Part shown: positions 12,163 to 24,041 of the stretch, piece by piece
How positions within the stretch are numbered: position 1 is the first letter of the stretch
Layout of the letters: each line of letters starts with the position of its first letter
Assembly (NCBI GenBank): GCA_028583405.1
Contig: CM053249.1
Location: 34,683,659-34,747,658 of the forward strand
Reading direction: 5' to 3'
Origin: Pogonophryne albipinna
Taxonomy: Eukaryota > Chordata > Actinopteri > Perciformes > Artedidraconidae
Length of the DNA: 64,000 nucleotides
The notes under the pieces: generated by a model
The model's database searches: none
Told to the model about the DNA's origin: nothing
Seen by the model: only the letters and a program-made list of their open reading frames with translations
Translations under genes and position numbers: made by a program

Positions 12163-12520
12163 AGAATTGGGTGGTCTGTTGATCTCAAGCCCGTCTTTCC
12201 TGCTCTGATCTGTTCTCTCTTCTAAATGCTCTCTCTCCCTGTTTTTCACAACCTATTTGAAATCATCATCAAAACATCAAGAACTGGGTGGTCTGTTGAT
12301 CTCAAGCCCGTCTTTCCTGCTCTGATCTGTTCTCTCTTCTAAATGCTCTCTCTCCCTGTTTTTCACAACCTATTTGAAATCATCATCAAAACATCAAGAA
12401 CTGGGTGGTCTGTTGATCTAAGCCCGTCTTTCCTGCTCTGATCTGTTCTCTCTTCTAAATTTTCTCTCTGCCTGTTTTTCACGCTGTGGTTGGCACAAGG
12501 TGACCAAGCCATAAACCTAT
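12163..12520. repeat. Three tandem copies of a 117-bp unit
   Basis: Copies begin near 12163, 12281 and 12397, each starting GGGTGGTCTGTTGATCT and ending in AAATCATCATCAAA. The third copy is longer and runs into the leader directly before the Helentron ATG at 12547, so the array may be the Helentron's 5' untranslated or subterminal region. Confidence 0.85.
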
Positions 12521-12546
12521 TTGAAATCATCATCAAATAAATCACC

Positions 12547-13955
12547 ATGCCTAGGAAAGGAAAGAGATCCCAATCTTCTAAAGTTCGCTGGCACAAGTTT
12601 GGTGAGTCTCAGCCCTCGACACCATCTCAACCAACAGTGAGTTCTCATCCTCACAGCACCAGACAGGTAGATTTGCCTGAGTCTTTCAATGCTACTGAAA
12701 CATGTGTGTTAGCATCTCGCAGTCAGATGCATCCTCAATATGCTGATTCTAGGAACAGCCAGTGCACCTGCAACTCTGCTTCATTTCTGGCTTTTCTTCA
12801 CGAGTTACATCACCTCCAAAGCACAGACCTTGATCTTGTTTTAGATAGAGGCCATGCAATGTATGCACTAATTCTGGATCAGTTAATTGCTGATGGACAA
12901 AAGGTTAATGCATACTTGAATACAGATGAACTACCTGAGATTGTTTTTGGCTACGAACAGCAACACATAATGACAAAATGTGAATCAATGTTTGGCATGT
13001 TTACAACTCCTACTGGCGAAGAACAGAACCCGAACCTCCTACACCGACTTCAGTGTTTGTCATCAGGGGTGAGCTACGCTTTGTTGATAATGGCTTCTTT
13101 GTGCATCGCTGTATTCAAGGACCAACAAGGAAGGTATGGCTTTTTTGACCCACACTCACGAGGACCCGATGGCTTACCACATGGCCCAGACGGCACTGGT
13201 ACAGCTGTCATGTTTGTATTCACAGATTTGAGTGATTTGATAACAAAGCTTGAAACATATTTTACGATGCTAGGCGTCGGCCCATCTACTGCATATAATC
13301 TTATGCCTGTGCGTTTTGACAGTGTAGATGAAGTCTCTGTGGGAGAAAATATGGTAAGTGCAGACATTGCTGTTTCAAACACTTTTTCACAGACAGAAAT
13401 TACAATGCCATCATGCTCAGTTACAGAGTTCCCACCCTGTTCTGACATCACATCAGATGCAAATGCACTCGTGCATGACAGAAGCAATGAAGTTGCTCTA
13501 GAATGTCCTTCTTTGCCAAATCTATCCAAACTTCAAAAACAGCAGAGAAAGAAGTGTAAAAGGAGATTAAAGGCTTCAGAAAAGAAAAAACCCACACGTG
13601 TCAAGGAAATACAAAAGAGAATAAAAAATGCTAATGAGAGGGCAAGGTATAATAAAAATGCATCTGTTTACAATAAATCCTGCGGAAATGAACTTTACAG
13701 AAAAAGAAAGATGTCCTACATAACCGCTCGCTATAAACAAGACCATGCCTTTAAGAAGAAGCAGAAGTCATATATGACTAACCGTTATGGAAATGACCGT
13801 GATTTCAAATCCAAACACAAACAAACAATGAGACAAGTTTATCGAGTGAAGGTTCAATCGAGAATGACTAACAACGTCACGTGTGCACTGAGGATAAGTA
13901 AAAAGTACAGGCGGATGTACATGCATCATATCCCTAAAGACGACAGTCTGATCAA
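12547..13955 (+). CDS. Helentron N-terminal part: C76-like protease and basic repeats
   Basis: This is the first 469 codons of the Helentron protein, starting at ATG 12547 after CAAATAAATCACC. Residues about 75-95 contain SQCTCNSASFLAF and the region near 200 contains YGFFDPHSRG. These Cys and His positions fit a herpes-tegument-like deubiquitinase (peptidase C76) fold, a domain known from several large eukaryotic transposons. The assignment rests on these motifs. Residues about 325-465 are a lysine- and arginine-rich tract with a repeated pattern (YMTNRYGNDRDFKSKHK and relatives), probably nucleic-acid binding. The apparent stop at 13957 lies inside the LINE; the true continuation is at 32020. 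Confidence 0.75.
13949..13955. other. TSD, left copy (LINE in Helentron)
   Basis: TGATCAA here and at 32013-32019 flanks the LINE. With one copy removed, the Helentron frame reads through as ...[12 protein letters not shown]. Confidence 0.85.
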
Positions 13956-14000
13956 CTAACTAACTGGAGTTAGCGTCAAACTCACGCTAACCAAGCAACC

Positions 14001-14333
14001 ATGCCGCCGAGAGGAGAGGACAACGTCAGCCTGTCACAGGTGCGTGAACTGTTAAAACAACAACATGATGCATACGGGCAGCGACTAACACAGCAAGAAA
14101 ACAATTTTAAAAGTTTCATCCAAATCTTGGTTGATTCCACCAACAAGAGAATGGATGATATGAATAGGGAGGCTCAGGACCTTAAGAACAGTCTACAGTT
14201 CTCCCAAAAAGAAGTGGATGAACTAAAAGAGACTTGTAAGGAGTTGAAGAAGAAGAGCCAAGAAGCACGCACAAACATTAGTACTGTGCGTGAATCTGTT
14301 ATGACAATGAGTGGAAAATCAGACTATCTAGAG
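14001..14333 (+). CDS. LINE ORF1, 5' part (coiled coil)
   Basis: 111 codons from ATG 14001 (MPPRGEDNVSLSQVRELLKQ). Heptad-like sequence (LKNSLQFSQKEVDELKE, then TCKELKKKSQEA) predicts a long coiled coil, as in the trimerising region of L1-like ORF1 proteins. The frame stops at GAG (14331-14333), the last codon of the 8-bp target duplication, and resumes at 28069. Confidence 0.85.
14326..14333. other. TSD, left copy (hAT in LINE ORF1)
   Basis: ATCTAGAG, repeated exactly at 28061-28068 beyond the other terminus. Eight bases is the hAT standard. Confidence 0.95.
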
Positions 14334-14409
14334 CAGAGGTTCTCAATTGTTTTTCAGCCAAGAACCCCTTACAAGATAGAGAATACATCAAGGACCCCCT
14401 CATTCTGAT

Positions 14410-16500
14410 TTGTGATGTTGGGCTATATAAATAAAAATTGACTTGATTTGACATGTATGTCCCTTGGAATAATCTGACGTAGCCTATTTGTTACACTTCT
14501 ATAGTCTTAGTTATGTGAAAGAACAACACAAGAGAAATGTATTAGAAAGATATTAGATATGTATTAAAAATATTTGCACCATCTCAACACAGAATACCCA
14601 TAAAACAATCAATCAATTAGCTGCAAGTAACACTGTACCTAAACAAAATATCAAAGGGAAATCAAGAGAAAAGTGATCATTTGAAGTGCATTTCAGAACA
14701 TACACACACACATAAGTGTTTATAGGACATATCAGGACTTGTGAAAAAAACGTGACAAATTGGGACATGCCTTTCCAAAGGTCCTAGGGACCTGGGAATC
14801 AAAGTATTTCATATCCATGCTTCCTGGAAGACATCCATCTATTGAGATTTTGTCTAATGCTATATTTTGCGGAAACCTGATTTTAATACTACTTCTGGGG
14901 ACATGAACAGGTTTATGTGACTTATGAGCCCCTTAGGAACACACACTGATATTTCATGTTTATATGAATTGTGACCCCATAGATACACACTACATTTTCA
15001 AGTTTAAGGGACTTATGGAGACCCAGTAATACACAAAATAGAGTCTGTATTTGCAACTATGCCTTCATTACTTATGATTGAAATATCTGCATAAAACATT
15101 ACAAAACTAAAACTTCAACATTAAATAATTAGTCATGTTCGCCAGTCAGGTAACCTCTGACACGAAAAGTCTATTCATATTAACTTGTTGATACAACATA
15201 TTAAAACTGAGCAGTCCAGAAACATAAAAAAGCTAAGTTAAAAGGGATTTAATTGTGGTCAGTTTACTCTTAAAGTCTTAATATTTTTCAAGTTAAAATT
15301 TCTCTAATAAACGCTTATGTGAAAAAAGGATGAAACACTTTATTTGTTTCTACATTTAATGAATTCCTGGCAAAAATATATAAATTGAAGTATAAACCAG
15401 AATAGGAGAAAATAGGAAATTAAAAGAGGGTGCCCTCATGACTATTCCTTTACCTAACAATAAGGATATTATGCTTGATTCATGTTGCACTAAGATGGAA
15501 CCGTGGTGACAGGCGCTGCCTTTGATTAAATAATTGTTAGTCAACTAAAAGTCACAGGATTATGTCAACTATCCAAAATGTAGTGCTTTTTAACTACAAA
15601 ACGTGTCTGAGTATTATTGTTGCCAGAGTTGGGTTCATCATTTCCCTGTTATGAGAAAGACTAATAGCAACAACTTAAAAACATTGTTTGTTGACTTAGA
15701 ACCTAACAACCAATTATTTGGTCATATAAATTGTAAAATAACCTTTTTTTACACCCAGAATAGACCACCCACAACCCAGAAACGTTAGCCCCTATCCTCC
15801 ATTGTGTGAGACAGTGAAGTAGATATGGCATGTTTGAAAGGAATGAGCAACTTTCTCTTTAGTGTTTTTCTTGTAAAAAGCACGGAATTAACTTTTTATT
15901 AAAACTTCCAGCTTCTACGAAACATGACAAGTGTACACTAAATAAGGTACAACGTTTAATATAGTTTACCAAAGTTACCATAAATGAAGCATGTTACAAG
16001 TAGCCCCCACTCCGAATTCTTTCTTAATAGTTGAAAGACCACATCAAACAACTTGTGTGCAAGAACAAATCAATGGTGACAACTTGGGAAATAATGATGG
16101 AATTAACCATCTTTTGAAGTACTAGTTATATTATTTGTTGAGACAGAACATAGTCAAACCTTATTTATGAAAGACATGATGGCATAACTGTAAATAATCG
16201 TCAAAAACACATTTTCTGTTGGCTGAAAGTGACCACGAGAGGGGGGTTGGAAAACACTTTAAATCCCTCATGGATGCATCTCAACATATTAACATTTGGC
16301 AGCTACAGTCAAGCTTATGTGACATGCTTGTCCAAGAACAAAACTAATTAAATAATTCAAGGAAAACAAGATAATATCAAAACCAAGCCAAGTACACACA
16401 TTAACACAAGAGGTCTGAGGTTAGGCTGATTATTAAATCCCTACCAATAAAACTGCAGGGAATGAAGAAACAAATATTATTTTAACCTAAAATTGTACCT
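14410..16500. other. AT-rich interior of the hAT, no gene seen
   Basis: About 2 kb without a credible ORF, splice pattern or TIR. The first part (14334-14400) contains AAGAACCCC and AAGGACCCC strings that recur near the right end as GGACCCC, consistent with subterminal transposase-binding repeats. Confidence 0.6.
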
Positions 16501-16545
16501 CAGACGAAGTTGGCATGTTCTCGTCCTATGTATTCATCTTCCTTT

Positions 16546-16738
16546 TTAATGCCATGATCTGTTGTGAATGTAATATTTGATGGCAACCCAGTCCCTGTCT
16601 TTCAGAGCTACTGGCTCTGCCTTGAGACAGGAGTCACAGTCCTTTTTACCTGGTACTGTGCAGCTTGTTATGAAAGGATACAAATGCCGCTCAATAGCCT
16701 TCACTTCGTCACCTGTCCACTTGCTTTCATCTTTCCAG
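16546..16738 (-). CDS. Terminal exon, SANT/Myb-like domain
   Basis: The acceptor TTTATGACAG precedes CTGGAAAG. The frame (phase 2) reads WKDESKWTGDEVKAIERHL, then CTVPGKKDCDSCLKAEP, then LKDRDWVAIKYYIHNR, and stops at 16546. The pattern of W...EEV.A...H, paired cysteines, then RDW..IK.Y..NR resembles Myb/SANT-like C-terminal modules in fish proteins associated with transposons. The tail after IHNR is short (SWH), so the natural end may be altered. Confidence 0.55.
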
Positions 16739-17051
16739 CTGTCATAAATGGAAACAAGACACAATGTATTTGAGAAATTGCTCTGTTAAAGTGAAAAATG
16801 GGGGATATGATAGAAAAAAGTATAGTTTGTAGTTAAATGATAGCATCATCAAATGTGTGTGAATGATGGCCTCTGTGATCAGTGTATGAATGGTAAAAAT
16901 GTTGGCATACATTTGCATGTGAATGGGTAAATGTTGGCATGTACTGTAAAACGCATTAGTTGTACAAAAAACTAGAAATGTCCTTCAGAAATCCAGTTAA
17001 GATCAATTCATTTTTCTAATAGAGTAATGTAAATACAAAATGCTTATTTAC

Positions 17052-17117
17052 CTTGCATTCCATTGAAGCACTTTGAGGAAGCTTTGTTGAAGTGAAGTGT
17101 TGTGTTCTTCTGTGAAT
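17052..17117 (-). CDS. 66-nt exon of the hAT-borne gene
   Basis: Bounded by TATCTTTTCAG and GTAAATAAG on the minus strand. In the phase that joins the terminal exon it reads FTEEHNTSLQQSFLKVLQWN, helical in character; in phase 0 it is also open but would run into a stop in the next exon. Confidence 0.5.
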
Positions 17118-17249
17118 CTGAAAAGATAAATTTGAATATAATGCATGATAAAAGCACATACTGCCATTCCTTCGAAAGCAAGACTTAATAATTGTTTTCA
17201 CCATAAGTATATTTACATCAAATATTGTGTTATTTGGGTTCCAATATAG

Positions 17250-17715
17250 AAATAGTTTGAACGGTACAATATCTGCTACCCAACAATATGAGGACGATCT
17301 AACACACACACACTCTCTACACTCGTTGGGTTGTACCATATGGGTACATTCTCTGAAACACATCATGACTACACAACCTAAAGACGTTATCTGCTACCCA
17401 ACAATATGAGGACGATGTAACACACAAATTCTATACTCGTTGGGTTTTACCATATGGGGACGTCCTCTGAAACACATCAAGTCTACACAACCTAAAGACA
17501 ATATCTACTACCCAACAATATGGGGACGATGTAACACACACACTCTACACTTGTTGGGTTGTACCATATGGGGACGTTCTCTGAAACACAATATGACTAC
17601 ACAACATAAAGACGATATATACTACACAACAATATGAGGACGATGTAACACACACACTCTACACACGTTGGGTTGTACCATATGGGGACATTCTCTGAAA
17701 CACATTAAGACTACA
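17250..17715. repeat. 114-bp minisatellite array 1
   Basis: About four copies of the unit containing GGGTTGTACCATATGGGGAC, then CTCTGAAACACAT, then CTACCCAACAATATGAGGAC. Individual copies vary by small indels and substitutions. Confidence 0.9.
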
Positions 17716-18157
17716 CAACCTAAAACAAAATGAGGACATGACGACTGAAATTACATAAAGTCAGTGTTCCTGACTTGTGAGGTGTGCTGTTGTTGTTACA
17801 AAAACTGAAACCCCCATAGTAATAAGTATGGATCTACTTCCCTATTAATTAAATCATGTAAACTGATACACATTAGGTTAAATTGGCAAATACATTTGCA
17901 AAAGGAGAAAAAACACAGAATTTAGGGGCAATAAAGATCATTTTCATGTTATAAGAGGTAGATACTGCTATCAATTGGTAGGGTATATCTTTCTACTATG
18001 CTATTTAGAAACAAGCAACAGTTATATTGAGATTCCACATTTATTAAACAATATATTAATTGTAATGAGGTAAACAGGCATTTTATGTAGGCATTGGACT
18101 TGATTGACACATGAATTTACCTTGTATAGAAATAGTCTACAGTAAATGTTTAATTAC

Positions 18158-18235
18158 CTGTAGGAGGGATGAGGTGGATCTCTGGCTCGCTTCAGAGTCA
18201 GCTAAAGGCTGAGCCGTGATCATGTCACTCAGTTT
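18158..18235 (-). CDS. 78-nt exon, copy 1
   Basis: Acceptor TGCAG and donor GTAATTA flank 26 codons beginning KLSDMITAQPL and ending STSSLLQ. The frame is open and symmetric (phase 0 to 0). Confidence 0.65.
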
Positions 18236-18354
18236 CTGCATTTTAAAATACAACAATAACGTGTCAGAAATCCATTGACTTTTCATGTAGGGGACACAGA
18301 TTTTAGTAAAAACAATTCACATGAGGATCTGGGCTTGTAACTCAAGACTCTATA

Positions 18355-18725
18355 GAAATAGTTTGAACTGTACAATATCTGCTACCCAACAAAATGAGGA
18401 CGATGTAACACACACACTCTACATTTGTGGGTTTGTACCATATAGGGACGTCCTCTGAAACACATCAAGACTACACAACTTAAAGACGATATCTACTACC
18501 CAACAATATGAGGACGATGTAACACACACACTCTACACTCGTTGGGTTGTACCATATGGGGACGTTCTCTGAAACACATCAAGACTACACAACTTAAAGA
18601 CGATATCTACTACCCAACAATATGAGGACGATGTAACACACACACTCAACATTTGTTGGGTTGTACCATATGGGGACGTCCTCTGAAACACATTAAGACT
18701 ACACAACCTAAAACAAAATGAGGAC
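18355..18725. repeat. 114-bp minisatellite array 2
   Basis: About three copies of the same unit. A sequence of about 600 bp following the array (GACTGAAGTTACATAAAGTC onwards) is repeated after every array, so array plus spacer plus exon forms a higher-order unit of about 1-1.8 kb. Confidence 0.9.
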
Positions 18726-19144
18726 ATGACGACTGAAGTTACATAAAGTCAGTGTTCCTGACTTGTGAGGTGTGCTGTTGTTGTTAAAATAACCTGAAAC
18801 CCCCATAGTAATAAGTATGGATCTACTTCCCTATTAATTAAATCATGTAAACTGATACACATTAGGTTAAATTGGAAAACACATTTGCAAAAGGAGAAAA
18901 AACACAGAATTTAGGGGCAATAAATATCATTTTCATGTTATAAGAGGTATATACTGCTATCAATTGGTAGGGTATATCTTTCTACTATGCTATTTAGAAA
19001 CAAGTAACAGTTATATTGAGATTCCACATTTATTAAACTATATTAATTGTAATGAGGTAAACAGGCATTTTATGTAGGCATTGGACTTGATTGACACATG
19101 AATTTACCTTGTATAGAAATAGTCTACAGTAAATGTTTAATTAC

Positions 19145-19222
19145 CTGTTGGAGGAGTGAGGTGGATCTCTGGCTCGCTTCAGAGTCAGCTAAAGGCTGAG
19201 CCGTGATCATGTCACTCAGTTT
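19145..19222 (-). CDS. 78-nt exon, copy 2
   Basis: Same splice signals and length. The last codons differ slightly (STSLLQQ instead of STSSLLQ) through a local change that preserves the 78-nt length and open frame. Confidence 0.65.
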
Positions 19223-19334
19223 CTGCATTTTAAAATACAACAATAACGTGTCAGAAATCCATTGACTTTTCATGTAGGGGACACAGATTTTAGTAAAAAC
19301 AATTCACATGAGGATCTGGGCTTGTAACTCAAGA

Positions 19335-20485
19335 CTCTATAGAAATAGTTTGAACTGTACAATATCTGCTACCCAACAATATGAGGACGATGAAACACAC
19401 ACACTCTACACTTGTTGGGTTGTACCAAATGGGGACGTCCACCAAAACACATCATGACTACACAACCTTAAGACAATATCTACTACCCAACAATATGAGG
19501 ACGATGTAACACACACACTCTACACATGTTGGGTTGTACCATATGGTGACGTTCTCTGAAACACAATATGACAACACAACCTAAAGACGATATCTACTAC
19601 CCAACAATATGAGGACGATGTAACAAACACACTCTACACTCTTTGGGTTGTACTATATGGGGACGTTCTCTGAAACACATCATGACTACCCAACCTAAAG
19701 ACGATATCTACTACCCAACAATATGAGGACGATGTAACACACACACTCTACGCTCGTTGTATTGTATAATAAGGGGACGTTCTCTGAAACACATCATGAC
19801 TACCCAACCTAAAGACGATATCTACTACCCAACAATATGAGGACGATGTAACACACACACTCTACGCTCGTTGTATTGTACAATAAGGGGACGTCCTCTG
19901 AAACACATCATGACTACCCAACCTAAAGACGACATCTACTACCCAACAATATGAGGACGATGTAACACACACACTCTACATTTGTTGGGTTGTACCATAT
20001 GGGGACGTTCTCTGAAACACATCAAGACTACACAACTTAAAGACGATAACTACTGTAACACACACACTCTACACTCGTTGGGTTGTGCCATATGGGGACG
20101 TTCTCTGAAGCACATCAAGACTACACAACCTAAAGACAATATCTACTACCCAACAAAATGAGGACGATGTAACACACACACTCTACATTTGTGGGTTTGT
20201 ACCATATGGGGACGTCCTCTGAAACACATCAAGACTACACAACTTAAAGACGATATCTACTACCCAACAATATGAGGACGATGTAACACACACACTCTAC
20301 ACTCGTTGGGTTGTACCATATGGGGACGTTCTCTGAAACACATCAAGACTACACAACTTAAAGACGATATCTACTACCCAACAATATGAGGACGATGTAA
20401 CACACACACTCAACATTTGTTGGGTTGTACCATATGGGGACGTCCTCTGAAACACATTAAGACTACACAACCTAAAACAAAATGC
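19335..20485. repeat. 114-bp minisatellite array 3 (longest)
   Basis: About ten units, including a subtype with CGTTGTATTGTA(T/C)AATAAGGGGAC at 19759 and 19867 and one unit with an internal deletion (20040-20060). The subtype structure shows local duplication within the array. Confidence 0.9.
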
Positions 20486-20911
20486 GGACATGACGACTGA
20501 AGTTACATAAAGTCAGTGTTTCTGACTTCTGAGGTGTGCTGTTGTTGTTAAAATAACCTGATACCCCCATAGTAATAAGTATGGATCTACTTCCCTATTA
20601 ATTAAATCATGTAAACTGATACACATTAGGTTAAATTGGAAAACACATTTGCAAAAGGAGAAAAAAAACAGAATTTAGGGGCAATAAAGATCATTTTCAT
20701 GTTATAAGAGGTATATACTGCCATCAAATGGTAGGGGTATATCTTTCTACTATGCTATTTAGAAACAAGTAACAGTTATATTGAGATTCTACATTTATTA
20801 AACAATATATTAATTGTAATGAGGTAAACAGGCATTTTATGTAGGCATTGGACTTGATTGACACATGAATGTACCTTGTATAGAAATAGTCTACAGTAAA
20901 TGTTTAATTAC

Positions 20912-20989
20912 CTGTAGGAGGGATGAGGTGGATCTCTGGCTCGCTTCAGAGTCAGCTAAAGGCTGAGCCGTGATCATGTCACTCAGTTT
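20912..20989 (-). CDS. 78-nt exon, copy 3
   Basis: Identical in coding content to copy 1 by eye, with the same splice signals; open. Confidence 0.65.
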
Positions 20990-21104
20990 CTGCATTTTAA
21001 AATACAACAATAACGTGTCAGAAATCCATTGACTTTTCATGTAGGGGACACAGATTTTAGTAAAAACAATTCCCATCAGGATCTGGGCTTGTAACTCAAG
21101 ACTC

Positions 21105-21595
21105 TATAGAAATAGTTAGAACTGTACAATATCTGCTACCCAACAATATGAGGACGATGAAACACACACACTCTACACTCGTTGGGTTGTACCAAATGGG
21201 GACGTCCACCAAAACACATCATGACTACACAACCTAAAGACGACATATTCTACCCAACAATATGAGGACGATGTAACACACACACTCTACACTTGTTGGG
21301 TTGTACCATATGGGGACGTTCTCTGAAACACATTAAGACTACACAACCTAAAGACGATATCTACTACCCAACAATATGAGAACGATGTAACACACACACT
21401 CTACGCTCATTGTATTGTACAATAAGGGGACGTCCTCTGAAACACATCATGACTACACAAACTAAAGACGATATCTACTACCCAACAATATGAGGACGAT
21501 GTAACACACACACTCTACACTTGTTGGGTTGTACCATATGGGGACGTTCTCTGAAACACAATATGACTACACAACCTAAAACATAATGAGGACAT
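21105..21595. repeat. 114-bp minisatellite array 4
   Basis: About four units, again with the GTATTGTACAATAAGGGGAC subtype (21411-21430). Confidence 0.9.
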
Positions 21596-22014
21596 GACGA
21601 CTGAAGTTACATAAAGTCAGTGTTCCTGACTTCTGAGGTGTGCTGTTGTTGTTACAAAAAACTGAAACCCCATAGTAATAAGTATTGATCTACTTCCCTA
21701 TTAATTAAATCATGTAAACTGATACACATTAGGTTAAATTGGAAAACACATTTGCAAAAGGAGAAAAAAAACAGAATTTAGGGGCAATAAAGATCATTTT
21801 CATGTTATAAGAGGTAGATACTGCTATCAAATCATAGGGGTATATCTTTCCACTATGCTATTTAGAAACAAGTAACAGTTATATTGAGATTCTACAATTA
21901 TTAAACAATATATTAATTGTAATGAGGTAAACAGGCATTTTATGTAGGCATTGGACTTGATTGACACATGAATTTACCTTGTATAGAAATAGTCTACAGT
22001 AAATGTTTAATTAC

Positions 22015-22092
22015 CTGTTGGAGGGATGAGGTGGATCTCTGGCTCGCTTCAGAGTCAGCTAAAGGCTGAGCCGTGATCATGTCACTCAGTTT
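22015..22092 (-). CDS. 78-nt exon, copy 4
   Basis: Open, 78 nt, with intact acceptor and donor. Its end reads CTCCAACAG rather than CTCCTACAG, as in copy 2. Confidence 0.65.
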
Positions 22093-22214
22093 CTGCATTT
22101 TAAAATACAACAATAACGTGTCAGAAATCCATTGACTTTTCATGTAGGGGACACAGATTTTAATAAAAACAATTCACATGAGGATCTGGGCTTGTAACTC
22201 AAGACTCTATAGAA

Positions 22215-22690
22215 ATAGTTTGAACTGTACAATATCTGCTACCCAACAATATGAGGACGATGAAACACACACACTCTACACTCGTTGGGTTGTACCTAAT
22301 GGGGACGTCCACCAAAACACATCATGACTACACAACCTAAAGACAATATCTACTACCCAACAAAATGAGGACGATGTAACTACACTCGTTGGGTTGTACC
22401 AAATGGGGACGTCCACCAAAACACATCATGACTACACAACCTAAAGACGACATATTCTACCCAACAATATGAGGACGATGTAACACACACACTCTACACT
22501 TGTTGGGTTGTACCATATGGGGACGTTCTCTGAAACACAATATGACTACACAACCTAAAGACGATATCTACACCCAACAATATGGGGACGATGTAACACA
22601 CACACACTCTACACTCGTTGGGTTGTACCATATGGGGACGTTCTCTGAAACACATCAAGACTACACAACCTAAAACAAAATGAGGACATG
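22215..22690. repeat. 114-bp minisatellite array 5
   Basis: About four units, one shortened (near 22377-22390). Confidence 0.9.
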
Positions 22691-23106
22691 ACGACTGAAG
22701 TTACATAAAGTCAGTGTTCCTGACTTCTGAGGTGTGCTGTTGGTGTTAAAAAAACATGAAACCCCCATAGTAATAAGTATGGATCTACTTCCCTATTAAT
22801 TAAATCATGTAAACTGATACACATTAGGTTAAATTGAAAAATACATTTGCAAAAGGAGAAAAAACACAGAATTTAGGGGCAATAAAGATCATTTTCATGT
22901 TATAAGAGGTATATACTGCTATCAATTGGTAGGGTATATCTTTCTACTATGCTATTTAGAAACAAGTAACAGTTATATTGAGATTCTGCAATTATTAAAC
23001 AATATATTAATTGTAATGAGGTAAACAGGCATTTTATCTAGGCATTGGACTTGATTGACACATGAATTTACCTTGTATAGAAATAGTCCACAGTAAATGT
23101 TTAATA

Positions 23107-23739
23107 AACCCTTATGTTGTGTTCGAGTCTCCCGTGACCCGTTTCAAATTCAAATTTTATAATAACTACGCTCTAGTTTTTTTTTTATCGGAACAAGGCT
23201 TCATGATATCCTCCACAGCAGCTATATAAACACTACAAAACTGATTTTGACAATTTTAGCCAAGTCTGAATGTCTCTAAAAAAAAGTGTATAATTTGGTG
23301 TTCGGGTCTGGGTAGACCGAGCAGAATTGTTGTGGGTGACTCGGAGTTAAATTTGGCCCAATCAAGATTCATCTTTGACTTTAGACACCCCACCCCCACC
23401 ATCCACTGTAACAATATTTTTTTCGCAACATGCACCTGGTCTCCCATCTCTCTGGTCCCCCTCCCCCCACGGGAACTTGACCTTTCACAAAGAATATGTA
23501 CACTAACATTTGAACCTGAACGGGTGCAATATGTTGTGTAATGTGTTTTAGGGCCATACAACAAAATTACAACAGGATTTTACGGTTATGAGTTCATTAG
23601 AAGTGAGTTATGATGTAGTTAAAACAATATTGGATGATAGTCATTATTTGTGAGTGTTTTGGACTGAGATAAATCATGGGTCAAAATTGACCCGCGAACA
23701 ACATGAAGGGTAACAGCTTTCGAACACAACACAAGGGTT
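23107..23739. mobile_element. MITE in the intron next to exon copy 5
   Basis: Termini AACCCTTATGTTGTGTTCG and the inverted CGAACACAACACAAGGGTT enclose 633 bp without coding capacity. Internal GGGTCA...TTGACCC motifs occur near the right end. It lies in TTTAAT/AATTACC, possibly at a TTAA site. By comparison with the other four exon units, the uninterrupted sequence is TTTAATTACCTG. Superfamily uncertain. Confidence 0.8.
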
Positions 23740-23745
23740 AATTAC

Positions 23746-23823
23746 CTGTTGGAAGGATTAGGTGGATCTCTGGCTCACTTCAGAGTCAGCTAAAGGCTAA
23801 GCCGTGATCATGTCACTCTGTTT
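23746..23823 (-). pseudogene. 78-nt exon, copy 5, with two stop codons
   Basis: Same length and splice sites, but TAG replaces CAG in the AQPL motif and TAA replaces TCA near the end. The MITE sits six bases beyond the donor. This copy is the first in transcript order, so if it were spliced in, translation would stop. Confidence 0.65.
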
Positions 23824-24016
23824 CTGCAATTTAAAATACAACAATAACGTGTCAGAAATCCATTGACTTTTCATGTAGGGGACACAGATTTTAGTAAAAA
23901 CAATTCAGATGAGGATCTGGGCTTTCAACTCAAGAATCTATAGAAATAGTTTGAACTGTACAATATCTGCTACCCAACAATATGAGGACGATGTAACACA
24001 CACACTCTACACTCAC

Positions 24017-24041
24017 CATTTGTTCCTCAATTAGCAAACAT
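24017..24041 (-). CDS. Exon 2 of the hAT-borne gene (25 nt)
   Basis: Acceptor CCATGTAG and donor GTGAGTG flank 25 nt. Joined to exon 1 (phase 2) it reads CLLIEEQM and ends in phase 0, which fits the symmetric 78-nt exon. The agreement of phases is the main support. Confidence 0.45.

Noticed and set aside
13957..13959. Stop codon ending the first Helentron ORF as the natural end
   Set aside because: The TAA lies in LINE sequence directly after the TSD; the protein frame continues at 32020.
23256..23564. 102-codon minus-strand ORF inside the MITE
   Set aside because: No transposase motif; the element is non-autonomous.
17250..24010. CRISPR-like array of regularly spaced repeats
   Set aside because: The whole 114-bp unit is repeated, with no unique spacers, in a vertebrate-type transposon context; it is a minisatellite.
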